Part shown: piece after piece, positions 7,165 to 15,984 of the stretch
Position numbering within the stretch: the first letter of the stretch is position 1
Layout: every line of letters begins with the position of its first letter
Assembly: GCA_046160865.1 (NCBI GenBank)
Contig: JBJXHG010000172.1
Span: 1 to 17,842 of the forward strand
DNA: 17,842 nucleotides
DNA from: JBJXHG01 sp046160865
GTDB taxonomy: Bacteria > Planctomycetota > UBA1135 > GCA-002686595
Direction: 5' to 3'
Notes under the pieces: generated by a model
Databases searched by the model: none
Told to the model about the DNA's origin: nothing
Seen by the model: only the letters and a program-made list of their open reading frames with translations
Program-made: the position numbers and the translations under genes

Positions 7165-8181
7165 GTGATCTCGACGACCGCCCCGCTGACCGATGTGCTG
7201 CGCATCCTCGGAGACCCGACGCGCTTGCGCATCCTCGGGTTGCTCGAGCTCGGCGAGCTGTCGGTCGGTGAGCTCGCGCGCTCGCTCGGCCTCGCGCAGA
7301 GCCGCGTCAGCAATCACTTGAAGGTGCTCCGCGACGCGCAACTCCTCGTGGAGCGGCACGTCGGACGCACGACCTATCTGCGCCCGGCAATCGCGCACGA
7401 TGCGTCGGGCCCTTCGCCCGACGACGATCTGCAACGTCGGCTGTGGCGCACGTTGCGCGCGGAGATCCCGACGCTACCCGAGTTCGCCGCCGACGTCGCG
7501 CGCCTCGAGAGCATCCGCGTCGAGCACCGCGCGCGCAGCCGCGACTTCTTCGACCGCATCGCCGGCGAGTGGGACAAGCTCGGCACCGACTTCGAAACCG
7601 GCCAAGCGCGACAGCGCGCGGCTGCCGCGATCGCCCCATACGGTCTCGAGGTTGCTGACCTCGGCTGCGGCACCGGCTATCTCTCGCGTGCGCTGCTCGC
7701 GCTGTGCCGGCGCGTCGTGTGCATCGACCGTTCGCCCGCGATGCTCGAGGAAGCGCGCAAACGCCTCGAGCCGCTGCCGCCCGGCGTCGCGATCGAGCTG
7801 CGCACCGGCGAGCTCGATCGCCTGCCGCTCGCGGATCGCGAGCTCGACGCGTGTGTCGCCGGCATGGTGCTGCACCATCTCGAGGATCCGGGCGCCGCGC
7901 TCGCGCAGATGCGGCGCGTGCTGAAGCCCGGCGGTCGCGCCGTGATCGTCGAGCTCGCCCCCCACCGCGAGGAGTGGATGCACGAGATCCACGGCGATCG
8001 CCACCTCGGCCTCGATCCCCGCGATCTGCTCGCGGCGCTGACACGCGCCGGCTTCGTCGATCTGCGCCTCGAATCGCTCGCAGACCGATACCGACCACGC
8101 CGGAGCGATGCGGATGACGAATCCGCGCGCCCGGCGCTCGACTTGTTCCTCGTCCGCGGCCGGGTGCCGACGGGCGATTGA
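7165..8181 (+). CDS. sahR: SahR-like ArsR-family repressor with methyltransferase-fold sensor domain
   Basis: Residues about 7-75 are an ArsR winged helix (LRILGDPTRLRILGLL, then ELSVGELARSLGLAQSRVSNHLKVL as recognition region). The metal-sensing ELCVC cysteines are absent, so it is not a metal sensor. Residues about 125-300 are a class I SAM-binding domain with motif I VADLGCGTGYLS (163-174), CIDRSPAMLEEAR, and MVLHHLEDPGAAL followed by RVLKPGGRAVIVEL. SahR, described in Proteobacteria, has this architecture: its methylase-like domain binds S-adenosylhomocysteine, which releases the repressor from SAM-cycle genes. The next gene, 26 bp downstream, is ahcY, the core SahR target. The only workable start is GTG 7165, since a stop lies four codons upstream and there is no Shine-Dalgarno; the transcript may be leaderless. 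Architecture is seen; ligand and role are inferred from family and context. Confidence 0.85.
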   Translation: MISTTAPLTDVLRILGDPTRLRILGLLELGELSVGELARSLGLAQSRVSNHLKVLRDAQLLVERHVGRTTYLRPAIAHDASGPSPDDDLQRRLWRTLRAEIPTLPEFAADVARLESIRVEHRARSRDFFDRIAGEWDKLGTDFETGQARQRAAAAIAPYGLEVADLGCGTGYLSRALLALCRRVVCIDRSPAMLEEARKRLEPLPPGVAIELRTGELDRLPLADRELDACVAGMVLHHLEDPGAALAQMRRVLKPGGRAVIVELAPHREEWMHEIHGDRHLGLDPRDLLAALTRAGFVDLRLESLADRYRPRRSDADDESARPALDLFLVRGRVPTGD

Positions 8182-8207
8182 TCTACCCAACGACTTCTCG
8201 AAACGTC

Positions 8208-9661
<1,454 letters not shown>

Positions 9662-9665
<4 letters not shown>

Positions 9666-10621
9666 TCGCAGATCGTGAAAGCACGCGCCCCGTCGGACGA
9701 CTCGCACCGAGTCCGACGGGGCGCTTGCATCTTGGGCATGCGCGCACGTTCCTGCTCGCGTGGTGGCACACGCGCAGCCGTGGCGGCACGCTCGCGCTGC
9801 GCCTCGAAGATCTGGATGCCGAGCGCGTGAAGCCAGGCCTCGCCGACCAGTGCGTGCGCGATCTCGAGTGGCTCGGCCTGGACTGGGACGGCGCGCCGCA
9901 GATCCAGTCGGAGCACGCCTCGGCCTTCGACGCGGCGATCGCAGCGCTGCTCGAGCGCGGCCTCGCCTATCCGTGCGTGTGCACGCGCCGCGAGATCCAA
10001 TCCGTGCAAAGCGCACCGCACGGCGTGGAGGCCGCGGGCCGCTACCCCGGCACGTGCCGAGAACGCTTCACGTCGATCGAGCACGCCGAGCGCGACACCG
10101 GACGTCGCGCGGCAGTGCGCTTCCGCGTGCGCGCGGGCGACGTGACACTCGACGATCGCTGCGCCGGGCGTGTCGTGTGCAACGTGGCGCGCGAAGTCGG
10201 AGATTTTCCCGTCGCACGCCGGCTCGGCATGGCCGCCTACCAGCTCGCCGTCGTCGTCGACGACGCGGCGAGCGGCGTCACCGAGATCGTGCGGGGCGAC
10301 GATCTCCTGCCGAGCGCGGCGCGGCAGACGCTGTTGCGCGAGGCGCTCGGCTACGCGGAGCCTCTGGGATTCCACGTGCCGCTCGTGCTCGATGCGGACG
10401 GGCGGCGCTTCGCCAAGCGCAGCGACGATCTGTCTCTCGCGCAGCTGCGCGAGCGCGGCACGGATCCGCGCACCATCGTCAGGTGGGTCGCGCGACGATC
10501 CGGCATGCCCGTTCACGATCGCGTGCACGCGCGCGACCTGCTCGTCGAGTTCGACATGCAACGCGTTCCGCGCGCGCCGCTGGTGTGCACCCCGAACGAC
10601 CTCGCGGAGCTCGCACGGTGA
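9662..10621 (+). CDS. gluQ: Glutamyl-queuosine tRNA(Asp) synthetase
   Basis: GluQ-RS, a shortened glutamyl-tRNA synthetase lacking the anticodon-binding half, activates glutamate and attaches it to queuosine-34 of tRNA(Asp). The 319 residues match the family's ~300, far short of GltX (~470). The class I signature GRLAPSPTGRLHLGHA (12-27) is intact. The zinc site is present: Cys105 and Cys107 (PCVCTRREIQS), Tyr128 and Cys132 (RYPGTC). The KMSKS-like loop reads FAKRSDDLSL. The start is TTG at 9662, overlapping the ahcY stop in TTGA; no other usable start codon lies before the catalytic motif. There is no Shine-Dalgarno, so translation may depend on ribosomes ending ahcY. A very strong hairpin (9681-9728) is encoded in codons 8-23. 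Followed by the rlmD-like gene with a 4-bp overlap. Product secure; start moderately so. Confidence 0.92.
9681..9728 (+). promoter_or_regulatory. 18-bp-arm hairpin inside the first codons of gluQ, just after ahcY
   Basis: Arms 9681-9698 and 9711-9728 are complementary at 17 of 18 positions, with an uninterrupted 14-bp core (9685-9698 with 9711-9724, arm GCGCCCCGTCGGAC) and a 12-nt loop. It begins 15 nt after the ahcY stop. The coding sequence here uses codons unlike the rest of the genome (CCC, GGA, CGA, AGT, GGG), and these are what create the pairing. No U-tract follows, so a simple intrinsic terminator is not supported. An attenuator, an mRNA-end stabiliser or a start-site control element are all possible. 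Confidence 0.6.
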
Positions 10622-11823
10622 CGGAGTTGCGCGTCGGCACGCTGCTCGAACTCGACATCGAGCGGCTCGCCTATGGCGGCGACGGAATCGCGCGCGCGGG
10701 CGCGCAGGTCGTCTTCGTTCCGTTCACGGCGCCCGGCGAACGTGTGCGCGCACGGGTCACCGAGCTGCACGCGCGCTTCGCCCGCGCGGAGGTCGAGAGC
10801 GTGACGACGGCCTCGGACGCTCGACGCGTTGCGCGCTGCACGCACTTCGGCGCGTGCGGCGGCTGCCAGCTCCAGCATCTGACGCAGCCCGCGCAGCTCG
10901 ACGTGAAGGTCGGCTTCCTCCACGACGCGCTAGTGCGGATCGGCCGTCTCGAGGTCGAAGTCGACGTCGAAGTCGTTTCGGGGCCGGAGTGGTCGTACCG
11001 CTCGCGCGTAGAGCTCGCCGTCGAACGCCACGGCGAGCACGTCGACGTGGGTCTGCTGCGCCGCGGCAGCAGCGCGCTCGTGCCGATCGGCATGTGTCCG
11101 ATTGCGAAGCCGGACGTCGAGAGCGCGATCGCCGGCGTGCGCGCCAGCGCGCCGGAGCTGCCCGCGGGCGTCGAGTCCATCGTGATCGAGAGCGCTCCGG
11201 AAGACGTCCTCGTCACGACGTTTCCGGCCCAGGCGCGCAGTGAGGCGCCGCGCGTGAACGAGCGTGTCGTCGCCGGCTTCACGCTGCGATCGGATGCGCG
11301 CACGTTCTTCCAGGCAAACGACGCACTCGCCTCCGAACTCGTGCGCGTCGCCGTCGATGGCGTCGACGGCGCGCTCGCGCTGGATCTCTTCGCCGGCGTC
11401 GGCTTGTTCACGCTCCCGCTCGCGCGCCGCGTCGATGCGCTCGTCGCCGTCGAAGAGAACCCCGTCGCCGTGGCGTTCGGACGCGAGAACACACGCCGCA
11501 GCGCGCTCTCGAACGTGCGCTGGCGCACGAGCCGCGTCGACCGCTGGCTGGCGCGCTCGGCCGCGGAGCTCTCCGCGGTCGATTTCGTGCTGCTCGATCC
11601 ACCGCGCGCGGGCGCGGGAGCGAGCACCGTGCGCGCGATCGCCGCGCTGGCGCCGCGCGAGGTGCGCTATGTCTCGTGCGATCCCACGACGCTCGCCCGC
11701 GATCTCGCGCTGTTCGTGGGAGCTGGCTTCCGCATCACGCGCATCGTGCTCGTCGACATGTTCCCGCAGACGACGCACGTCGAGTCGGTCGTGACGCTGC
11801 GGCGCGACGCCGCGCAGCGCTGA
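10618..11823 (+). CDS. rlmD: 23S rRNA (uracil-C5) methyltransferase, RlmD/RumA-like with TRAM domain and [4Fe-4S] cluster
   Basis: A TrmA/RumA-family enzyme making 5-methyluridine in RNA with SAM. The 401 residues contain an N-terminal TRAM RNA-binding domain (1-62, ERLAYGGDGIAR). The iron-sulfur cysteines are Cys74, Cys80 and Cys83 (CTHFGACGGCQLQHL) and Cys160 (GMCPIAKP). RNA-side FFQAND (230-235), the SAM motif LDLFAGVGLFTLP (255-267) and LLDPPRAGAG (325-334) follow. The catalytic nucleophile is Cys354 in YVSCDPTTLARD and the general base is Glu389 in FPQTTHVESV. TRAM plus the Fe-S site favours RlmD (U1939 in E. coli) over TrmA or RlmC, though other targets are possible. The GTG start overlaps the gluQ TGA (GTGA), with GGAG about 9 nt upstream. 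Last gene of the sahR-ahcY-gluQ unit; it converges on the next gene with a 33-bp gap. Confidence 0.9.
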   Translation: MTELRVGTLLELDIERLAYGGDGIARAGAQVVFVPFTAPGERVRARVTELHARFARAEVESVTTASDARRVARCTHFGACGGCQLQHLTQPAQLDVKVGFLHDALVRIGRLEVEVDVEVVSGPEWSYRSRVELAVERHGEHVDVGLLRRGSSALVPIGMCPIAKPDVESAIAGVRASAPELPAGVESIVIESAPEDVLVTTFPAQARSEAPRVNERVVAGFTLRSDARTFFQANDALASELVRVAVDGVDGALALDLFAGVGLFTLPLARRVDALVAVEENPVAVAFGRENTRRSALSNVRWRTSRVDRWLARSAAELSAVDFVLLDPPRAGAGASTVRAIAALAPREVRYVSCDPTTLARDLALFVGAGFRITRIVLVDMFPQTTHVESVVTLRRDAAQR

Positions 11824-11856
11824 CGATCTGTCCGCGCCGACCGCGCCGAAACACCG

Positions 11857-12519
11857 CTACTGGAGGCCTTGGATGAAGCGATCCGCCTCGGCGATCGACT
11901 TCTCCATGTCGCCGATCAACGCGGCGACATCCTTCTCGAGCGAGGTGACAGCACCCTTCAGCGAGCCGACGGCCTGCGCGTTCAAGTTGTGCTTGAGGAA
12001 GAGCACCTGGTCGCGAAACGCCGCGAGCACGGGATCCATCGACTTCGAAGCGCGCTTCATCGCACCGAGCATGTCGTCGTACTTCGCGCGCGTGTCACGC
12101 ATCGTCGCGCGACTCTTGTCGCGCAAGTCGTCGCGCGAGTACTGCCGGATCTCGTCCTCCCATTCCGAGAAGAGGTCGCGGCCGACGGTTTCGACGGCTT
12201 CGACGCGCTCGCGCACGTCCTCGGCCTTCGAATCGCTGGCCTCGAGATCGTCCTGCGCGCGCTCGTACGCACGCTTCAGGTCCGTGTCTTCGAGCGCGAC
12301 GATCTTGCCCAAGCGCTCGAGCGCGCTCTCGAACTGCTCCTTCGCTTCGACCTGATCTTCCCGCGCGTCGGCAACGCGCGTAGAGAGGATGTCGCGCTTC
12401 TCCTCTCCGAACCACTCCATCGCCGTGTAGTAGCTGGAACGACAAGCCGAGAGACCCATCGACAGGGCGAACCCCGCGCAGGCGAGGATCGGAACGGCGC
12501 GGCTGGAACGAGAGTGCAT
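11857..12519 (-). CDS. DUF2959-family predicted lipoprotein
   Basis: A 220-residue protein with a short basic N-terminus, a hydrophobic stretch, and a lipobox ending GLSAC, so Cys26 should be lipidated. The mature part is almost entirely charged alpha-helix and likely coiled coil. The match to DUF2959 rests on YYTAMEWFGEEKRDIL just after the lipid anchor, RVADAREDQVEAKEQFESAL, LFSEWEDEIRQYS, and the C-terminal MDPVLAAFRDQVLFLKHNLN followed by KDVAALIGDMEKSIAEAD. The family has no assigned function that I know of; a cell-envelope role is likely from the anchor. The ATG is well supported by GGAG 7 nt upstream. It stands alone, convergent with the rlmD-like gene and divergent from the metallopeptidase gene. 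Confidence 0.88.
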   Translation of the reverse strand: MHSRSSRAVPILACAGFALSMGLSACRSSYYTAMEWFGEEKRDILSTRVADAREDQVEAKEQFESALERLGKIVALEDTDLKRAYERAQDDLEASDSKAEDVRERVEAVETVGRDLFSEWEDEIRQYSRDDLRDKSRATMRDTRAKYDDMLGAMKRASKSMDPVLAAFRDQVLFLKHNLNAQAVGSLKGAVTSLEKDVAALIGDMEKSIAEADRFIQGLQ

Positions 12520-12942
12520 CGAGATCTCCGTGGGGCGGTCATCCTGCGACGCGCAGCATCCGTGCGCCAGCGCTGGGAGCCGTCTCCGCGAGCACCATGC
12601 TATTGGTCATGCGGATGCGCCGGGTGCGTCGGTGTTGCCCGGTGCATTGCACACCGCGAGCGCGGGTCATGCGTGAAGCGGTGCGCACGGTTCTCGAACT
12701 GGACATGATCCCGCGCGTGCGCACTCCACCCGCGACTGCACCCTCGTGAGCGCCGATTGGCCGGTGGTCTGCCCGTCCTTCGCGCGGTAGCAGGTCGAAG
12801 CGGCACGGGCACGATCCACCGCCCGGCACTCACCGCGCGGGCTTCGCGCACGCCCCGCCGATCGCTACCAAACCGCGCGCAGGCTGCGCCCGGCCCGGTT
12901 TCTAGGCTGCTGCGCGTGCGAAGCGCAGACTGGCTCGAGGTC
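12520..12942. other. 423-bp divergent spacer
   Basis: Lies between the lipoprotein gene (leftward) and the metallopeptidase gene (rightward) and should hold both promoters. I see a good Shine-Dalgarno for the leftward gene (GGAG near 12526-12529 on the minus strand) and a small 5-bp hairpin (CGGTG/CACCG around 12640-12656). I see no convincing -10/-35 pair. The frame of the metallopeptidase gene remains open back to 12757, but that stretch is Arg/Pro-rich and resembles GC-driven non-coding translation. Confidence 0.35.
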
Positions 12943-14064
12943 ATGACCGACACGCGCACACCGCCCACCGAGCCTCAGCCGGCCGAGCAGCCGCCGACCG
13001 CGGCCGCGCCGCTCGGACCTGCGCCGACCTTCGAGACCGAGCACGAGCCCGAGATCGCGCCCGAAGTGCTCGGCAAACGCATCAGCGACTTCGACCTGCA
13101 CATCGAGGGGCGCCCGCTCGAGACGGTGATCGAGCGCTTCCGCCGCGAGCTCGAAGCGCACGCGATCCGTCAGGTGAGCCCGGTCTTCTACCTGACCGAT
13201 TGCTGGGGCGTGCCCGAAGGCACCGTCGCGATCGGCATCCCCTTCTATCTCGCCGACGAGGATCTCTTGCGTGTGCAAGGGCGTCGCGGCGGTTTGATCG
13301 AAGGCGAGACCGAAGAGGACATCTTGCGCTACTTGCGCCACGAGATGGGCCACGTCATCAACTACGCGTATCGATTGCATGCGACCGAGGAATGGACACG
13401 CCTCTTCGGTCCGATGTCGCGGCCGTACGTCGAGGACTACAAGGTCGAGCCGTTCAGCGAGCAGTTCGTGCGTCATTTGCCCGGCGGCTACGCGCAGAAG
13501 CATCCCGACGAGGACTGGGCCGAGACGTTCGCGACGTGGATGACGCCGAAGGTCGATTGGCGCGCGCTCTACAACGACTCGCCGGGCGCGCTCGCGAAGC
13601 TCGAGTTCTGCGCGCGCACGATGGAATCGATCCGTGATCGTGCGCCGGAAGTCGTCGACACGCAGCTCGACTACGAGGCCAAGGACATCCACACGACGGT
13701 CCAGGATTTCTATCCCGGCTTCGAAGCCGGCGAGGTCAAGATCCCGCGCAGCCTCGACGGCGATCTCTCGATGATCTTCGCGCCGAAGCCGGCGGCTGCT
13801 GCCGAACCCGTGGCGTCGCGTACCGGCGACGCCGCGCTGCTCCTGCGTCGACGGCAGAACGCGCTCGCGAACTCGGTCTATCGCTGGACCGGCGTCGATC
13901 CCGTGGTAACGCAGCCGCTCATCGCGCACCTCGCGGATCGCGCCAAAGCGCTGCAGCTCACGTACCCGCTCGCGGCACGCGACGAGATCCTGGTCGAGCT
14001 GTCCGGCTTCCTCACGACGCTCGCCATGAACTTCGCCTACAAGGGCAAGTTCATCGCGAGCTGA
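12943..14064 (+). CDS. Putative zinc metallopeptidase-like protein (HEMGH motif)
   Basis: A 373-residue protein. Residues 1-40 are Pro/Thr/Glu-rich and probably disordered. A zinc-peptidase signature follows: YLRHEMGHVINYAY, with the two His ligands and catalytic Glu at 133-137. About 57 residues on is HPDEDWAETFATWM, whose Glu194 could be the third ligand. The layout resembles the putative zinc-binding metallopeptidases of the Peptidase_Mx type (RHE-GH followed by DWAET), but I cannot confirm membership. There is no signal peptide or membrane segment, so it looks cytoplasmic. Residues about 285-300 are Ala/Pro-rich, then a C-terminal helical region of about 75 residues ends in TLAMNFAYKGKFIAS. 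The start is uncertain: GAGG lies only 2 nt from the ATG, and the frame is open further upstream. Its 3' end overlaps the next gene tail-to-tail by 14 bp. Confidence 0.75.
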   Translation: MTDTRTPPTEPQPAEQPPTAAAPLGPAPTFETEHEPEIAPEVLGKRISDFDLHIEGRPLETVIERFRRELEAHAIRQVSPVFYLTDCWGVPEGTVAIGIPFYLADEDLLRVQGRRGGLIEGETEEDILRYLRHEMGHVINYAYRLHATEEWTRLFGPMSRPYVEDYKVEPFSEQFVRHLPGGYAQKHPDEDWAETFATWMTPKVDWRALYNDSPGALAKLEFCARTMESIRDRAPEVVDTQLDYEAKDIHTTVQDFYPGFEAGEVKIPRSLDGDLSMIFAPKPAAAAEPVASRTGDAALLLRRRQNALANSVYRWTGVDPVVTQPLIAHLADRAKALQLTYPLAARDEILVELSGFLTTLAMNFAYKGKFIAS

Positions 14065-15805
14065 AGCGCCGTTTCCACGGCGCACGCGCCCCGGTCACCG
14101 ACCACTTCGGGCGCCGCGCGCGATACGTCGCTCGCGCGGACTGCCACGCGCGCAGCTCGCGCGCGACGTCCGCGCACTGCGCCGCGAGGTCGAGGTCCTC
14201 CTCGAGTGCGCGCCACAGTTGCGGATGGACACGGTGCCGGTGCGCCTCCATCGGATCGCCGGCGGCTCCGCGCGGATCGGTCGAGGCCGCGTTCTCGACG
14301 CGCTCCGAGAAACCACGGACGACTTCACGGGCGATCTCGGCGCGCTCGCCACTCGACAAGACGCTCCAGGCGGCCCAGAACAACGTCTCCGGCTCGACGC
14401 GGTCACTGCGTACGCGTCCGCCGGAATCCTCCCAGTTCGCTGCGCGTGCGCGCACGCGCAGCTTGTCGAGCAGGTTCGGCGCCTTCCGCGCGAGCGTCGC
14501 CTCCGCGTCCGCGAGCAGCCGATCCTGCGCGAGCGTCGTGCGCACGCGCACGTGTGGATGCTCGGCCAGCCACTGCGCGTGATGCGCTTCGAGCAACACG
14601 GCATCGACCATGTCCTGCGCGCTCGTCTTCGACATCTGGGCGCGCTGCTCGAAGCTGGCCTCGTCGTACAGCATCGACGGATCGAGCGGCGCGTCGAGCG
14701 CGGGCACGCGCTCCGCGTCGAGCACGCGTCCGCTCTTGATGTGCCGCTCGCCCGCGATCTGCAATCGATTCAGATTCGCCTCGCTGTAGCGCATGATCTG
14801 GTCCGGCCGGTAGCCGTCTTCGCGCCCATCGGCGGCTTGCCAGTAGCCCGCATCCACGTTCTGCGCAGTCCAACGCAAGCTGCGTCCGAACGCGAAGTTC
14901 GTCTGGAAGATCGTGCGCGCGTCGCCGCGCGGACCGCGCCCCGGATCCATGCGCTCCGGTGCGGGAATCGCCGCCGGACCGAAACCGTGATCGAACAGCG
15001 CGTGCTCGGCGCGCAGCTCGCCGAGTGCTTGGGGATGGAACGCACCGGCCCAGTAGTGCTCGAGCGACGACTCGAACGCGCGCTTGCGGCGCTCGGTCGC
15101 ACGGAACGAGCGATCGTCCGCGTTCGGATAGTCGAGGATCCACGTCGCGAGCTCCGGATGATCCAGACGCGACGCAATCTCGTCGGCGAGCAAAGAGCCT
15201 CCGAGGAAACTGCGCGCAGAGAACGAGAACTGGCCACCGCCGTGCGCCATCGATGCGTGCAGGCCGTGCCTGCGCGGAACGTCCCACACGAATTCTTGTA
15301 GGAAGCGCACGAAGCGCGGCTGGTAGAACCACGCGAGCGGAGTCGGCTTGATGCTGAACTCGAACGTCTCGGGATCCATCCCGAATCGCACCTGGAACTC
15401 GCCGCCGTCCCGCCGCGTGACGAAACGCAACTTCGCGCGCTCGACATCCCAAGGGTCGCGATCGAACTCGAGCACGCACGCATCGAACAAGCAGGCCGGA
15501 TCGCCGCGGCGAAGCAGCGTTCGATAGCGTTGTACGATCCCGCGCGCGACGACGTGCAGCTTGCGCCGCATGAACTTCGACTCGAAGTACGCGTCCGCGC
15601 CGCCCGGCAAGTCGGCCAGTCGCTCCCACATCCGCACGGCTGCGGCATCGGAGAACGTGGGCTCGAGTCCGACCCACGCATCCGCCAAGGGCCGTCGTGC
15701 GGAGTCCGCTGCTTCCGGTGCGCGCGCCCGCGCGGCGTCGGGGGACGGCGCTGCGTGACTTGGCTTGGCTTCCGAGCGGGACTTGCGCTTCATGCTTCGA
15801 TCCAT
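14051..15805 (-). CDS. Unrecognised 584-residue protein
   Basis: I do not recognise this family with confidence. The first ~40 residues are Lys/Arg/Ala/Pro-rich and probably disordered, and there is no signal peptide or membrane helix. The ordered core (about 45-300) is rich in aromatic residues and has motifs that look conserved: ADAYFESKFMRRKLHVV, GDPACLFDACVLEFD, FEFSIKPTPLAWFYQP (148-163), HASMAHGGGQFSFSARSF (183-200), and ATWILDYPNADDRSF (220-234). The order E-x-S-x-x-P, then a helix, then a Gly-rich HGGGQFSFS strand recalls carboxylate-amine ligase (glutamine-synthetase-like or amidoligase) folds, but this is only a guess. The C-terminal 250 residues are Arg/Ala-rich helices. ATG 15805 is taken; ATG 15793, four codons on, is equally good. 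Gene-like codon use throughout; convergent with the metallopeptidase gene. Confidence 0.75.
   Translation of the reverse strand: MDRSMKRKSRSEAKPSHAAPSPDAARARAPEAADSARRPLADAWVGLEPTFSDAAAVRMWERLADLPGGADAYFESKFMRRKLHVVARGIVQRYRTLLRRGDPACLFDACVLEFDRDPWDVERAKLRFVTRRDGGEFQVRFGMDPETFEFSIKPTPLAWFYQPRFVRFLQEFVWDVPRRHGLHASMAHGGGQFSFSARSFLGGSLLADEIASRLDHPELATWILDYPNADDRSFRATERRKRAFESSLEHYWAGAFHPQALGELRAEHALFDHGFGPAAIPAPERMDPGRGPRGDARTIFQTNFAFGRSLRWTAQNVDAGYWQAADGREDGYRPDQIMRYSEANLNRLQIAGERHIKSGRVLDAERVPALDAPLDPSMLYDEASFEQRAQMSKTSAQDMVDAVLLEAHHAQWLAEHPHVRVRTTLAQDRLLADAEATLARKAPNLLDKLRVRARAANWEDSGGRVRSDRVEPETLFWAAWSVLSSGERAEIAREVVRGFSERVENAASTDPRGAAGDPMEAHRHRVHPQLWRALEEDLDLAAQCADVARELRAWQSARATYRARRPKWSVTGARAPWKRRFSSR
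14066..14083 (+). terminator. Hairpin directly after the metallopeptidase stop codon
   Basis: A perfect 7-bp stem (GCGCCGT, 14066-14072, with ACGGCGC, 14077-14083) and a TTCC loop, starting 2 nt after the TGA. No T-run follows on either strand. It also lies within the last codons of the convergent 584-residue gene. Probably a terminator or 3'-end element, inferred from position. Confidence 0.4.
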
Positions 15806-15939
15806 GCGCGTCCGTACGCGCGTGAGCAAGGGTCTGTCGTCGCTTTGCGGATGCAATCTGCACGCCGACTCGTGGAAACGGCGCACGCGACGCGCGGGCG
15901 CTTGCCCACTGCGGCGCGCCGTCCTACCGTCGCGATCCG

Positions 15940-15984
15940 ATGAAACGTGAGTGCGCAGATCCTGTCCGCGTGCATCGACGATGA
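15940..15984 (+). other. Possible 14-codon leader ORF overlapping the cytochrome gene
   Basis: ATG at 15940 opens a 14-residue frame (MKRECADPVRVHRR) whose TGA overlaps the ATG of the cytochrome gene as ATGA. No Shine-Dalgarno is visible. It could be a translational-coupling leader or chance; nothing but the overlap supports it. Confidence 0.15.

Noticed and set aside
7165..8181. A metal-responsive ArsR/SmtB repressor or an arsenite methyltransferase fusion
   Set aside because: The ELCVC metal-binding cysteines are absent (ELSVGEL) and no arsenic gene is nearby; linkage to ahcY favours SAH sensing.
9685..9724. A classical intrinsic terminator ending the sahR-ahcY transcript
   Set aside because: No T-run follows the stem, and the stem is inside gluQ coding sequence, so I keep it only as a hairpin of unknown role.
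12757..12942. An upstream extension of the metallopeptidase gene
   Set aside because: The 62 extra residues are Arg/Pro/Ala-rich without structure and look like translated spacer; the ATG at 12943 gives a sensible N-terminus.
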